A stretch of 64,000 nt of DNA from Maratus speciosus (taxonomy: Eukaryota > Arthropoda > Arachnida > Araneae > Salticidae): assembly GCA_963932465.1 (NCBI GenBank), contig OZ010791.1, forward strand, positions 320,412,283-320,476,282. The letters are read 5' to 3'. Below the pieces are notes generated by a model. That model had not been told where the DNA came from. It saw nothing but the letters and a program-made list of their open reading frames with translations, and searched no databases. Position 1 is the stretch's first letter; every line of letters starts with the position of its first letter. The position numbers and the translations under genes are program-made. Shown piece by piece: positions 20,304-32,811 of the stretch.

Positions 20304-21768
20304 TACAATGTTTTCTAATTCAATAGAAAATATTATTGAAATGTTTTTGTCTCTATTTATTTATAGGTATTTGTTGTATTGAATTTACATAAAAAAGACT
20401 AACTTTAAATAATAATAAAATATTTTTATTTGTATTAATATTCGTTGAAAATAAATAGATTAATTAAATAAATGCATAGATTTTGGGGCGTTATGAGAAA
20501 TATCTGTCCTTTCAAATTCAAATTTTTAAAAATCACAGCCAATATTCAACCAGTACTGCCATTTCCTTAAAAGTAGTACGGATGAATGCGACTTAAACAA
20601 AATATGAGGCGCCTATAAACCAAAATTATCAATCTAAAAGAGCCAAATGGTGAAATATAATAAAATAATTTCTTTTAAATAACATGCAGATAAACGGGGA
20701 TTATATAAAAAGGTAACCAATATATCACTTAAGATATAATTAAATTTCTAAAGCAAAACAAAAAAAAGTTAATTAAAGTAAAACACTTTCAATGGATGCA
20801 ACATTGGCGAATTACCAGAATCCAATATAATTAACAAAACCAATTCAATTTTTCTACTACGATATAATCAAAATAACACAAAAATTGTTTCCTTTTAATA
20901 ACATGCACATGCCACATATAAGTATAAATATATAACAAACAGGAATAAAAATATAGATAATTTAAATTATTCGCTTAATATAATTTAGATTAATATAAAT
21001 TTTCAAATTTACTGTATAAAAGATTACTTAAATTGCGGAAAAAACCGAAGAGGCAAAATATGATACTTTTGTGGTAGAAATCTCAACCGTCAATATATCA
21101 ATTTCTGTAAATATTATAACACATTAGAAAGAATCAGATAATAATTAAATATTGAAACTAAATCTTAGATATTATCTTACCTATTTCAAACCTTAAAAGC
21201 TTTCAATCAAAAACATTTTTTAATATTTTACAAATTCATGATTACAAAATTATGCATCTAAATTCTGCAAATACAATCGATTCACTTTAATGTTTATCTG
21301 TTTGAATAAATTACCTCCTGATATTTTTCAAAATTTCCAATGATTCTAATGTTCTTCCATGTCTCCGCAAGAGAAAACTAATTTATTTGTCTGTATGTTA
21401 ACTATAAGAAAGCATTTCAATAAATAGTAAAACAGCGTGATATATGCTATAAGCATTTCATTAAAAGATTACAATTTTCATTTAGTTCTATTCGTATTAA
21501 AACAATGCATTATTGTGACATGCTTTAAGCCTTTCAGGTTCGATTTCTTTTCAATTTTGAGAACAAAATTACTTTTATGTTAATAATGTTAATCGTATCT
21601 ATCTAAATAGATTTACTAAAGTTTACAGAATATTTCATTGTCTGAAATCTGAAGAATTTAGTTATTTTGCGTACTATTTATTCAATTTATATTTGCATGA
21701 CAATGGACTGAGGATGAGTTTTTGGAGATGTTTGGTAAAAATTATATTACAGCAGTATTTAACATATA
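20304..21768. other. gene-free AT-rich stretch
   Basis: No coding region, structural RNA or terminal inverted repeat was recognised. Confidence 0.45.
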
Positions 21769-22541
21769 CAGTTGGATCTCGTTATCCCGACACCCGGTTT
21801 TCACGCCACTCCGCTTATCACGTCAGTTTATCAAAGTCCCGATTTTCTGTATATGATCTTAATGTAAATAAACTCCGGATTTTACGTCGTTGAATAATTT
21901 TCAACTCCGGATATCCCGACGGTTTAGGAAAATTGTCCATTTTTCATAATCCATCTTATAAATGTCTCAGCCAAACTTTTCATAAAAGTGTCTAAAATAT
22001 CCATTGAGATAAATGAGAAATTTTACATCAATCCTTTATCCGAATAAATAAACCCACACACTATGAACGACCCACATAAGCTCCAGATAGACGTATCAGT
22101 GGTCTTTTTGTTCTGGTCAGGCGGCTCTTTCTTGTGATTACACGGTGTTTTTCATCCGACCAAAACCGAAGCATTCATTTTATTGAATTCAGAAATTATC
22201 TAACACCCATTTCTGAAACAACGAATATGGATTACAATTCATTGCATAATATTGAAAAAAGATTTGTAGGAAGCACATCTAGGGGTAAGCAAACTCATCA
22301 ATATTTCATGTAACAATAAAAAAACAAATTACCATAAATCTGATTTTTATTCTTTTCAACATTGTTTTTATGCTTATTTTGCTTAATAATAATGTTTTAT
22401 TGCTTAAAACTGCAAAAACAGCTATGAATTTAAAATTGTCTTAAATTAATTAAAAATACAGCTTTTTATAAACATATTTTTCTCCAACACCGGTTACCGC
22501 AACACCGGTCTTTATAGTTCCGGGATAACGAGGTTTGACTG
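21769..22541. mobile_element. Tigger/pogo-like MITE, 773 bp
   Basis: The left end CAGTTGGATCTCGTTATCCC and the right end in reverse complement CAGTCAAACCTCGTTATCCC lie between TA dinucleotides (21767-21768 and 22542-22543). Inverted similarity continues as CCGACACCCGG against ACCGGTGTTG. The interior encodes no transposase. TA target sites and CTCGTTATCCCG-like ends are usual for Tigger/pogo-derived elements. Confidence 0.75.
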
Positions 22542-22543
22542 TA

Positions 22544-23712
22544 TTAAAAAATTCTAATATTGTTTGCGTTACATTGCACATGATTTGTTCAGAAAAGTAA
22601 CCTATATTTTAAATTTAAAAAACGAGTTATATAGTTTAAAATAAATCAATCGCCAATGGGACGAAGAGAATTAAGCGAACTTTTATTATTATTATTATTA
22701 TTATTAATTCTAAATAACAAAACCTAAATGAAGTCATAATAAGAAATGCATAGACATATACTATCATTACTATACGTAGATACTAACAAAAGCAATTGTT
22801 AAGACTAAATATTGCTTGATGAAACGACATGTGCTATTAATAGTACACCAGAACCGATAGGGTTAATTTTCATTTTCATTGAAATATTTTTGAAATTCGG
22901 AATGAAATATTACAAATTTTACTCTATTTCAAATAATCTTTTAGAAGACGACTTTAAGTTAGATAATAATAATATTATGAAACGTTTGTAGCATTATTTT
23001 CATTTCACTGAGAAATATAATTGTTTGATATAGAAAACTTTTACGTCAGCTTACTAAAAATCTTACTTTAAGTCAATAACATAGAGTATTATCCTTTACG
23101 TTTCTGAGGTACATTTCTTAAAAATCTACTAAAAACATTTTATGTAGACTTAATATGTCGTTTGATGCTGTATTTTTCTTAAATGTTTAGCAATTTTAAG
23201 AAGAAAATATTGAGCTTTAGCGTTTTAAATAATATTTTTAATATTCATTATTTAAATACTAATAATAATAAACTTCATATAAATACATTTATTTTTAATT
23301 CGTTGAAAAAATTTGAATTAAATATTTGGCTAATGGTGTTTGCCCTATTGATTTCGCAACAAAATAAGTGGATAGTTATATCAATTGAAATATTATTAAA
23401 AGCAGTTATTAATTTATCATTGATAAGCAGTTATTCACAACCGATAATGAGGCAATTATGGAGTATAGAAAATCCAGAAATCAATGATACCCGCCGAGCA
23501 TATACTTTTTATGTATAGAAGTAGATGAATTATTTTCAAAAAGTGTCGTGTTTTACTGTTCTTTCACATTTGCATAGAAAAATAGTTAAATATCATAATT
23601 TTAATTATTGCATTTTAACTATCATGTTTCTTAATGATAATTTACAGGTATATTATTATTTATAAAAAAATTAAAATAAGAAATATATTCTTTTGTAGTC
23701 AAAATGTTATTA
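22544..23712. other. gene-free stretch with a TTA microsatellite
   Basis: A (TTA)n tract lies at 22683-22706. The 111-codon open frame at 23183-23518 is AT-driven and resembles no family I know. Confidence 0.45.
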
Positions 23713-24505
23713 CCGTAGGCCAGGGTTGGCGAACCTTTTTATTGTTGCGTGCCAATTTTTTTTTTAAAAATATTTTACATGCCTTTGAGGTGCCAACTAT
23801 AAAACAAATTTAGTGGATTGATAAATAATGAATCAAAACTGCTTGAAAATCACTTATTAAGGTTTTTTCTAATAAGGTTTTTTTCTAGTTCGGATAGCAT
23901 ACATGTAAGTATTACACTGAAATAATTATAGAAACACTTATATTTTAGAAATTAATAAAAAAACAAAAATAATGTGATTAATTGTGTTGTATCTTGGATG
24001 AAAAATAATTAATATCATTTTAATGCTCAGTTAATTTTAACAGAATGCAAACTGAAATGGATTTATATGGTAACTGCTCTCTATTTTATTTTTTATATTA
24101 TTCATTTCAGAAAGTAATGGCTCATAGGTGTAAATAGTAGGAAAAATTATTACAATGAAAAAAAGGCAGTTTATATTTAAATAGTTCTCAAATTAATTTT
24201 CAAGTTGCCATAATTTACCATCGGTATTTTTAGTAATACATATAATAATCTTTCCTTTTTGGTAGTTTTCAAATATTTTAGATTTGTTTGATAAATTTTC
24301 GAACTATATTGAATATGATTAAAATTCTCCAATTTCCAATTAATCGAATTTAGCATTAAATCAGGTCTTCTAAATTCGTGTATTTTGTGTAAAATCACTG
24401 TATCCTAATTTAGAGACCGTGATCAATGCCGCGCCGTGCCAAAATTATTCTTTCGCGTGCCAAAAGTGGCACGCGTGCCATAGGTTCGCCGACCCTGCCG
24501 TAGGC
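23713..24505. mobile_element. hAT MITE with 8 bp target-site duplication
   Basis: The element spans 23721-24497. Its ends are inverted: CAGGGTTGGCGAACCTTTTT on the left and CAGGGTCGGCGAACCTATGG from the right in reverse, with GCGTGCCAA inside both. It is flanked by perfect copies of CCGTAGGC at 23713-23720 and 24498-24505. An 8 bp duplication and CAGGG termini identify the hAT superfamily. No transposase frame is present; the 73-codon minus-strand frame at 24177-24398 is unrecognised. Confidence 0.9.
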
Positions 24506-26912
24506 TGTCCCAACGAGCAATTTATTAGGTAAATATTTGACTAAATTCTATTTAAAAGAGATGGTTATAATTTTTTAATACATTGTTATTTATTAAGATG
24601 CTACTAATTAAAAAATTTCTTATTAAACTTATCTATAATTCTTAATAATTATTTTAAACCGTGTCCCAAGAAAGAGTGTCATTGTCATGCTTCTGACAAA
24701 AAGTTCATCTGGAATTTTTTAGAGGGCAGCACATACCTTTTTTATCAAGGCAAAATTAAACTCAACAACGTCTTAAAACTCAACTTGTTATCAGGTTATT
24801 AAAGTAGAAAATATGATTTATTTAGACAAAAATTTACCTATCCCTATCCTAATTAATCCTAAATCCAGATTCGAAAACTAGATGGCAGCACTCCTTTTTT
24901 TCACTTTGAAATCGTGCAATACTTTAAGAAACGAGCTCGAATTCAAAGTGAAAAAGCTCATGGAATGTAACAGATATTATCCTTTTGAACCCATTTTTGC
25001 TATGTTAGGAATCAAAAGGCAATCTTGAATTTTTTTTTAGTATATCACGAACTTATTCATCTTTACGTCTGTGCAATATTGTTACTGTAGGACCATTCCT
25101 TTATTTATATTTTTGCTCATACATAAGAGGAAAAATTATGATTGTGTAATTTTTTATTAAGTTTCTATTTTTTTTTTTTTTTTTTTTTTAGATGAAGGAA
25201 ATACATGGCAACTTTCAAACTTGGGGAATTTGGTCTTCATATGTAATACTACATCAGGCATCAATTTCACAGATGTTTTTGAATTCCTTGGATTTTTATA
25301 ACATTTGTAATTTTCTCAAAATTTACAAATTTTCAATTTTTACAACCAATTAAAGATTAATCATGGTGTTACCAAATTATTATTATTCATTAAATAGGAA
25401 GATAATTTTTCAGAGGTTACAATATTTAAAAAAAAATCATTTCTCTTAAATAGTTTTCAAAATACGGAACTTCAAACTTGCAACTCTGGACGATTGTACA
25501 CATGTCATTCTGTATCACAAGTTTTTTAATGTCCAAAAATGCTAAAATAATTTATTTTTTGTAAATATATTTTGGAAGTGCTCTATTTTAATATGAATTG
25601 AACCTGTGTATAAAATTTTATTAAAATCGGTTACTATGTGGACACGACTTTTTTTTTTTTTTTAAATTTTTGCACGTTTCACGTGGAATGACCCATGTCT
25701 CAAGCAAGATCACTTTGAACAAATGAGTGATATACATATATTAAAAAATTTTTATTCCAAGTATTTTATTAAATTATTCTAAATTTCACGCATATTCGCT
25801 ATTTCTCTGTCTCGTAATAATATCTTATTTATTATTTCTATTTAAACTTCTTTTCTTTTAAAACGCGTATATTTATCTTATTCCAATTTCTAATCTAAAA
25901 AGCACTCTCCCTTCATAAAATTCTTAAAACTGTTCTGTTTTGCAATGCTAAAACCGAGACACTAGATCAATTCTAATATTATTTTGACCATTTTCTTTTT
26001 TATTTCTTATTTTAGTTTTCTTTTCGCCCATTTTTCATCGGTGCGACATTTCACTACAATTTTCGTCCGCTTATCGGAAATGAGTCCAAAAGCTCTGATT
26101 TTAGTCTTAGTTGATGCAGGGTTCTGATTTGCCCGGAACGTACGCCACTGCGTCTAAAATCTTCCACATCAGACACTCCTTAAAGTAGCTTGAGTGAGCG
26201 CGGAGCCCAGAATTATTGTGTTTTTGGTTATCTAAATAATTCCCCGTAATCAGCCATGACGTTTCTAAATGTCATTCATCAAATGTTTTGCTATCTCTTT
26301 GTCTTTTATGCATTTTTTTTCTTGATCATTTACACTGCTTGGGGATTGTTTACTTATTGATTATTTTATTATCTTTTACCTCTTAGTTATTTAATATTTT
26401 AAGAATAGTTTACTGAGATACAAAAAAAAAATCCTCAAAAAATTAAAGTTTTATGTTTTTGTTATATTCTTGACGATTTTAAAGATCATTTAAAATTCTA
26501 GATAATGCGTTGTGTCTTCTTCCCGTTATGATTCTTCACCGTGATTATGATTTTAGCAATATTAAATTGATTATCATCTAATTGTAGCAAAACCCTTTAT
26601 TAAAATTTAGTATGAAGATTATTAAGTAGAAAAGTCCATTAAAACAGCTTATTTTCCTGAAACATATAAGGAATTTTAGAATGTGTGATACATATTTAAA
26701 ATATTTCATGTAAATTTTAATTTGGTGCATGGATTATGCTAACTCCTTTTTTAAACAGTTTGCTATCTCTTTCGAACCGTTTAAATTTTATTAGGATTTA
26801 AAAATGTCAAGTCATGCTATATTCTTGCTTAATTGAGAAAAAATTCTATAAGAATATCCCGATTATCACAAAACCTCATTACATGGTTTACATAAATTTC
26901 AACATTATTCCT
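24506..26912. other. gene-free stretch
   Basis: T tracts occur at 25170-25190 and 25651-25663. The 26020-26220 segment has higher GC and contains CAGGGTTCTGATTTGCCC, which looks like a transposon end, but I found no partner. No coding region is supported. Confidence 0.4.
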
Positions 26913-27479
26913 TTTTACTTTCCTCTATCTTTACAAAACGAAAGAATTGGATTCTTGAAAAAAATCTATTTTCAGTTTTCGACGGATTTACACGTTTTAG
27001 AATGTCCTGGACACTAGTGATGGGCGATAACGAGATGTTTTTCTCGATTTTCTCGATTGTATGGACATCTCGATATTTTTCGATTGTATAAATTTTTTCT
27101 TGATGACTACAGTTTGCAAATTTCTTTTATAAATCATATATTATGTATTATATACGTCATACATTTATCAAGAATAGTCTGCGGGTGAACTGGAATGAGT
27201 CGATGTTAATAAAGACTAGGTGACTTCGACCGCTAGCGGGCCCCTCCTTTAATCGGGGCCCCTAATTTATACGTAATCTTGTAATATGAAATCACGAACA
27301 GGTTACCCGCTATATAGGGCACTGATATATGATAGCAGGCGGGTGTGGTGTGCACGCACTACAAAATCTTGTAAAAAATATAATATCGAAACGAATGAAC
27401 GTCGGACCAGATCTCTTGGGGGAAGGGTCAAAGCGAGCGGAGGAGCACAGCAGCTGCATAATATGATTAAATCGTCACA

Positions 27480-28375
27480 GGTCTTTAGGCCTTTCCAACC
27501 ATATGTCACATGAGAAGTCTGGATCTGAATTTATAAAAATGCCCTCCCCGTGGGGGGAAAGGGGGGGAGGGGTGCGGGAGGTGGATAACATGAGTAAGTG
27601 GTCATAAGACTTTCCAACAATATGTCACATGAGGGGTCTCGGCTAAATTTAGAAAAACACCCCCGTGGGGGAAAAGTGGGGGGGGCGGTCACCGGAGGTG
27701 CATTACATCAATAAGTAGTCACAGACCTTTCCAACGATATCTCACATGTGGGGTCTTGGCTAAATTTGGAAAAGTGTCCCCCGGGGGGGGGTTCAAAATG
27801 GGGGGATGGACACCGGAGGAGCATAACATCAATAAGTAGTCACAGACCTTTCCAACGATATCTCACATGAGGGGTCTTGGCTAAATTTGAAAAAGCGTCC
27901 CCCGGGAGGGGCAAATTGGGCGAGACTGTCACCGGAGGTGCATAACATCAATAAATAGTCACAGACCTTTCCAACGATATCTCACATGAGGGGTCTTGGC
28001 TAAATTTGGAAAAGTGCCCCCCGGGGGGGGGAGTGGTGGTGGGGACACCGTAGGTACATAACATCAATAAGTAGTCACAGACCTTTCCAACGATATCTCA
28101 CACGAGGGGTCTTGACTAAATTTGAGAAAGTGTCCCCCAGGGGGGGCAAAGAGTGGGGGGGACTGTCACCGGAAGTGCATAACATCAATAAGTAGTCACA
28201 GACCTTTTCAACGATATCTCATAAGAGGGGTACTGACTAAATTTGGAAAAGTGTCCTCCTCGGGGGCAAAGAGGAGGGGGGCGGCCACCGGAAGTGCATA
28301 GCACTAATAAGTAGTCACAAACCTTTCTAACGATATGTTACATGAGGGGTCTTGGCTAAATTTGGAAAAGTGTCC
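27480..28375. repeat. minisatellite, about 118 bp period, eight units
   Basis: Units are recognisable by ACCTTTCCAACGATAT, CACATGAGGGGTCT, GGCTAAATTTGGAAAAGTG, a C-then-G-rich block, ACCGGAGGTGCATAACATC and AATAAGTAGTCACAG. Starts of the TTTCCAAC word lie at about 27491, 27611, 27727, 27848, 27965, 28083, 28205 and 28324. The G/C runs vary in length between units. Relatives in opposite orientation lie at about 31860-32060. Confidence 0.85.
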
Positions 28376-28380
28376 TGAAA

Positions 28381-28970
28381 TTTCATATATTATAAATAAT
28401 ATTTAGCGGAGGGCTCCATAAAAAAATCCGATCTAAAATGATAAAAGCGGAAAAAACTACCCTCGCAGTGGGGGCCAAATTGGGGAGGGGAGGAAGAAAG
28501 TCTCATAATATGAAAGAGTCATCCGAGAGCTTACCGATGACATATCACATGACTGGTCCAAAAAAAGTTTGAAAATTGCTCCCCCTCTCTCCCCCCGTGG
28601 GCCCACTCTTTCACCCCGGAATTCACACAGCCGCCACTTTAAAATTTTTATGTTCAATAAATAATATTTACCGGAAGACTGCATAAAAAACCCATATTTA
28701 AAGTGATATTTAAATTTATTATAAAAATCGGCTACGGTTTTAAAAATTTGTTCGCCCCTCCCCCACCCCCCTTTGAGCGAAGAAAGGTTCATAGTATGAA
28801 AGAGTGGTCAAAGGGCTTTTCGATTATATGCCACAGGAAGGGTTCGGTAAAATTTTTAAAATTGCACCCCATGAGTCCACTCTCACGTCCTCCTCCCTCG
28901 AAATCACCCGACCCACCTTCCTCTTTGAAAATTTTATATTTAATAAATAATTTTTATCGGAGGGTTCCAG
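28381..28970. repeat. two larger repeat units inside the hAT element
   Basis: Two copies of a roughly 260-280 bp unit begin with TATAAATAATATTTAGCGGAGG-like sequence at about 28390 and 28655, with a third partial start near 28940. Each has a GC-rich middle and a CATAATATGAAAGAG-like word followed by a ..ATATCACATG.. word. The same unit is found inverted at 31170-31780. Open frames of 91 and 111 codons here are repeat-borne. Confidence 0.65.
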
Positions 28971-29106
28971 GTATGTGACATCTTGGTAGGGCTAAAATAA
29001 GAGAAACTTTGAAAATTAAAGCTTCATTTCACAGCTCATTGTCATGCCTTTTTCTCTATCTCGTCCCTTGGTACTCTCGATAAATTTTCTTACTTTTCTT
29101 CTCTGC

Positions 29107-29400
29107 CGAGGACGAGAGAAATCCTCGAAAAGCTTCTCATAACGAAATGTAGAAAAGCGCGAGAGAAATCCTCGAAAGGGTTTTCATTGGGAGATTTCGG
29201 AAAGGACGAGAGTAACAAGCGAGAGGCTTCCCATCGGGAAAGGTTGAAAAGGGCGAGAGGAAACTCTCGAGAGACTTCCCATCCCGAAAGGTTTAAAACC
29301 GCGAGAGGGCCAACCATCGAGCAGCTTGCCATCTGGAAGCGTCGAAATGCTGGAAAAATCATCGAGATGAGATTTGCCGAAATGCGAGATGGAAATGAAG
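29107..29400. repeat. 47 bp minisatellite, about six units, open on both strands
   Basis: Units share CGAGAG(G/A)AA.CCTCGA and CTTCCCATC.CGAAAGG-like blocks and repeat about every 45-48 bp. Plus frame 29187-29435 and minus frames 29090-29413 and 29184-29450 are open across them and show about 16-residue periodicity. I do not regard these as proven proteins: no start context, no domain and no homologue are recognised. Confidence 0.65.
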
Positions 29401-29579
29401 CTTTCAGAGTCAAACTTACCGCATTCCTGGTTTAAGTCATAATTTCTCAAAGGAGTCCATCTGCTTATCCAATCTCTTTTTAGCTCACAGGCTATCTAAG
29501 CCTGAGAGCTAATGTACCCGTCGGTTCTGTGTGTATGCATGTACTGTACGTACGTATTTATGTACGTAACGCGATAACC

Positions 29580-30900
29580 CTTGATTAAAATGTACGATTT
29601 GCTACAATTTTTTTTTATGTTCATTCTGATAAGGCGTTCCGCTGTTTAGTTTTGACGGTTCATTGGTTAAGGATAAAGGGAGAGAAGGGGGGCTGGTCCC
29701 CCCCCCCTCCTTAATTTAGATAAATAGGTTTTTCATGCAGAATTCTTCGATTTGCTACAAATTTCGTATACCGGTTTATTATGTTAAGGAGCTTCCCTGA
29801 TTAAACTTGGAGGTTCATTAGTTAAGTATGAAGGGGGGAAAGGGGGATAGACCCCCTCCTTAATTTAGATAAATGGGTTTTTCATGCAGAATTATTCGAT
29901 TTGCTCCAAATTTGGTATACCGGTTCATTATGTTAAGAAGTTGCCTTGATTAGATTTGGAGGTTTACGGGTTAAGTATAAAGGGGGAGAAGGGGGCTAGA
30001 CCCCCCCCCTTAATTTAGATAAATGGGCTTTTCATGCAGAATTATTTGATTTGCTCATAATTTGGTATACCGGTTTATTATGTTAAGGAGCTTCCCTGAT
30101 TAAACTTCGAAGTTCATTGGTTAAGGATAAAGGGGGAGAAGGGGTCTGGTCCCCCACTTAATTTAGATAAATGGGTTTTTCATGCAGAATTACTCGATTT
30201 GTTCCAAATTTGGTATACCGGTTTATTATGTTAAGGAGCTTACCTGATTAAACTTGGAGGTTCATTAGTTAAGTATAAAGGGGGGAAAGGGGGGTAGACC
30301 CCTCCTTAATTTAGATAAATGGGTTTTTCATGCAGAATTATTCGATTTGCTCCAAATTTGGGATACCGGTTTATTATGTTAAGAAGCTGCCTTGATTAGA
30401 TTTGGAGGTTTATGGGTTAAGTATAAAGGGGAGGGGCTAGTCTCCCCTTAATTTAGATAAAAGGGTTTTTCATGCAGAATTATTGGATTTGCTTCAAATT
30501 TAATATACCGATTTATTCTGATATGGCGCTTCCTTCATTAGATTTGGAGGTTCATTGGTTAAGTATACAAGGGCGAAAAGGGGGCAAGTCCCCTCCCTTT
30601 AATTTAGATAAATGGATTTTCATGGAGAATTATTCAATTTACTTTAATTTTTTTTTCTATGTTTGTTCTGATAAGGAGCTTTCCTGATTAGATTTGGAGG
30701 TTCATTAGTTAAGTATAAAAGGGTTAAAGCTGTTAGACCACCCTTAATTTAGCGATATGTTTCTTTTTTTCATGCAGAATTATCTGATTTGTTTCAAATT
30801 TGATATACTGATTTATTATAGTTAAGGAGTTTCCCTGATTAGATTTGGAGGTTCATTGGTTAAGTATAAAAAGGGCAAACGGGGGATATTTCCCTTCATT
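29580..30900. repeat. minisatellite, about 148 bp period, nearly nine units
   Basis: The marker CATGCAGAATT (CATGGAGAATT once) recurs at about 29735, 29884, 30036, 30181, 30330, 30472, 30621 and 30771. Each unit has CTTAATTTAGATAAATGGG, ATTCGATTTGCTCCAAATTT, TATACCGGTTTATTATGTTAAG, CTTCCCTGATTA.A.TTGGAGG and TTCATTGGTTAAGTATAAAG followed by a G-rich then C-rich block. Similarity falls toward the right end. Confidence 0.85.
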
Positions 30901-31169
30901 TATTTTTTGAGGGACATTATACTTTGAAATAAGAGTGTAATATACAGTTAGTGTTAATAACCTGTGAGCTCAATGCCATCAGTTTAACTGGCACTTATCA
31001 TTTTATTGCTATTAACCGATGTGGGTTATGAAGCATAGTGGTTTATGTATTCAGTTCTGTATAGTCCTAGTTTCAAACTTTACTGTTAAATTTAGTGTAA
31101 TTTTGCCACGAATTTTCAATGTTTCTCTTATTTTAGCTCTGCGAAGCTGCCCCATACCTGGAGACTCAG

Positions 31170-32100
31170 ATAAATACTATTTATTAAATATAAAAAGTTC
31201 AAAGAGGAAGGTGAATGAATTCTGGGGTGCGCGAGAGGGAGGTGGGGGGGGGTAATTTTCAAACTTTTACCAAACCTGTCCTTGACATATCATCGGAAAG
31301 TCCTTTCACCACTCTTTCATATTATGAACCTTTCTCCTCCCAGAGTTCAATTCCGGAAGGGGTTCGGGGGGGAGGAGCGGTGCGGGGGTGACTTTTTTTT
31401 TAAATTGTAGAGATTTCTACAATAAATATCATTAAATGAGGTTTTTTAATGGAGCTCTCCGATAAATATTATTTATTAAATATAAAATTTTAAAAGTGGG
31501 GCTGCGTGATTTCCGGGTATATTCTAGTATAAAAGAGGGAACCCAGGTGGGAGGGGTAGATTTCAAACTTTTTTTGGACCAGTCATTTGATCTATCATCG
31601 GAAAGTTTTCGGTTATCATCGCAAAGTTACACTTTCATATTATGAACCTTTCTTCTTCCTTCCTTAGTTTGGCGCCCCGAGAGAGGCACTTTTCGAACTT
31701 TTTTGAAATCGTAGCGTTTTTAAAAATTTTAGATCGGATTTTTTTACGGAGCCCTCCGATAAATAATTTTTAATATATGAAAATTTCAAAGAGAAGGATG
31801 GGCAGGGATTTCGGGGGGGGGGGGGCGATAATTGGAATCCTGGGAGTTGGGGCTCTTTTCTATCTTTTGCTGACACCCCTCATGTGATATGTCATTGGAA
31901 AGCTCTTTGACTACTATTTCATTTTATATATCGCCCGCGCCCCTCCCCTTACTTTGTCCCCGAGCGGGGGCACTTTACTAAATTTAGCCGACACCCCTCA
32001 TGTGCCATATCGTTGGAAAGTCCTGTGACCACTTATTCATATTATGCACTTTCCTTGCCCCTCCCTCCTATTTTGCTCCCCGCGGGAGTTCGTTTAATGT
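31170..32100. repeat. inverted copies of the left-side hAT arrays
   Basis: Read on the minus strand, this region repeats the units of 27480-28970: CCGATAAATA.TATTTATTA with CTCCGATAAATAAT, CTTTCATATTATGAACC, CATATCATCGGAAAG and, near 31870-32040, ACCCCTCATGTG.CATATCGTTGGAAAGTCC. It makes the hAT interior partly self-complementary. GC-rich runs (G tract at 31817-31829) separate the units. Confidence 0.7.
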
Positions 32101-32490
32101 ATTCCAGTCGAAGACTTTATAAAAATGGGGAAATTAAAGATCCAATCTCAAATGATGTAGAAAAATCAATAAAAAATTTTGATCCCTTTTATCATCCTTT
32201 AGTTCATATTTTTTCCACTAGGGGGTGCTTTTGATTCTTATTTCTTTGGCCATTTTGGTACTAATTGCCGAAAAATTCTAATTTTTGATACTTAAACTCC
32301 CCTTACCGCTTCATAGCTATTCGCGTTTTTTCAGCTTTTTTCAACCAGGGGGCAACCTTACAAGACTTTTCCAGTCTTATGGCTCCTTTATAGTTTCCCT
32401 TTGGTTTGTTGTTTTTTTATTCCATCTGTTTTCAGTTACCCTATATTCAATAAAATCTGCCTTATATATATGTAAAAACAATGATTTCAA

Positions 32491-32811
32491 TAATCGATTC
32501 TAGAACATCTCCTTTGTAGATTCTCGAAAGTAATCGATGACTGTATCGATTGTGTATTTTACGATAACAATTTTTTTCGATTGCTAAATTTTCGAGAATC
32601 GCCCATCACTAAGCCCTATCACTACTATGAAATTGTCGGCCAGAATAATAGCTAAGTTTTCCAATAACTGTTTTTAGCTTTTCTCGTTATAATCGATTGT
32701 AAAACATCTCGATTGTAGATTCTATGAATTTATCGATGGCTGTATCGATTGTGATTTTTTACGATGACGATTTTTCTCGATTGTCGAATTCTCGAGAATC
32801 GCCCATCACTA
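32491..32811. repeat. duplicated right terminus of the hAT element
   Basis: A 121 bp terminal segment at 32491-32611 recurs at 32691-32811. Both run from AATCGATT through ATCGATG.CTGTATCGATTGTG to GAGAATCGCCCATCACTA, with an exact 200 bp period. The inner copy ends in a complete terminal sequence but is followed by AGCCCTAT rather than the target-site duplication. Confidence 0.8.

Noticed and set aside
24655..25720. Possible element between GTGTCCCAAGAAAG and CATGTCTCAAGC
   Set aside because: The two ends do not pair well and no target-site duplication or coding remnant was found.
27286..27513. 75-codon plus-strand frame with a 68-codon minus-strand partner inside the hAT element
   Set aside because: No domain is recognisable and the region runs into the first satellite unit; likely non-coding.
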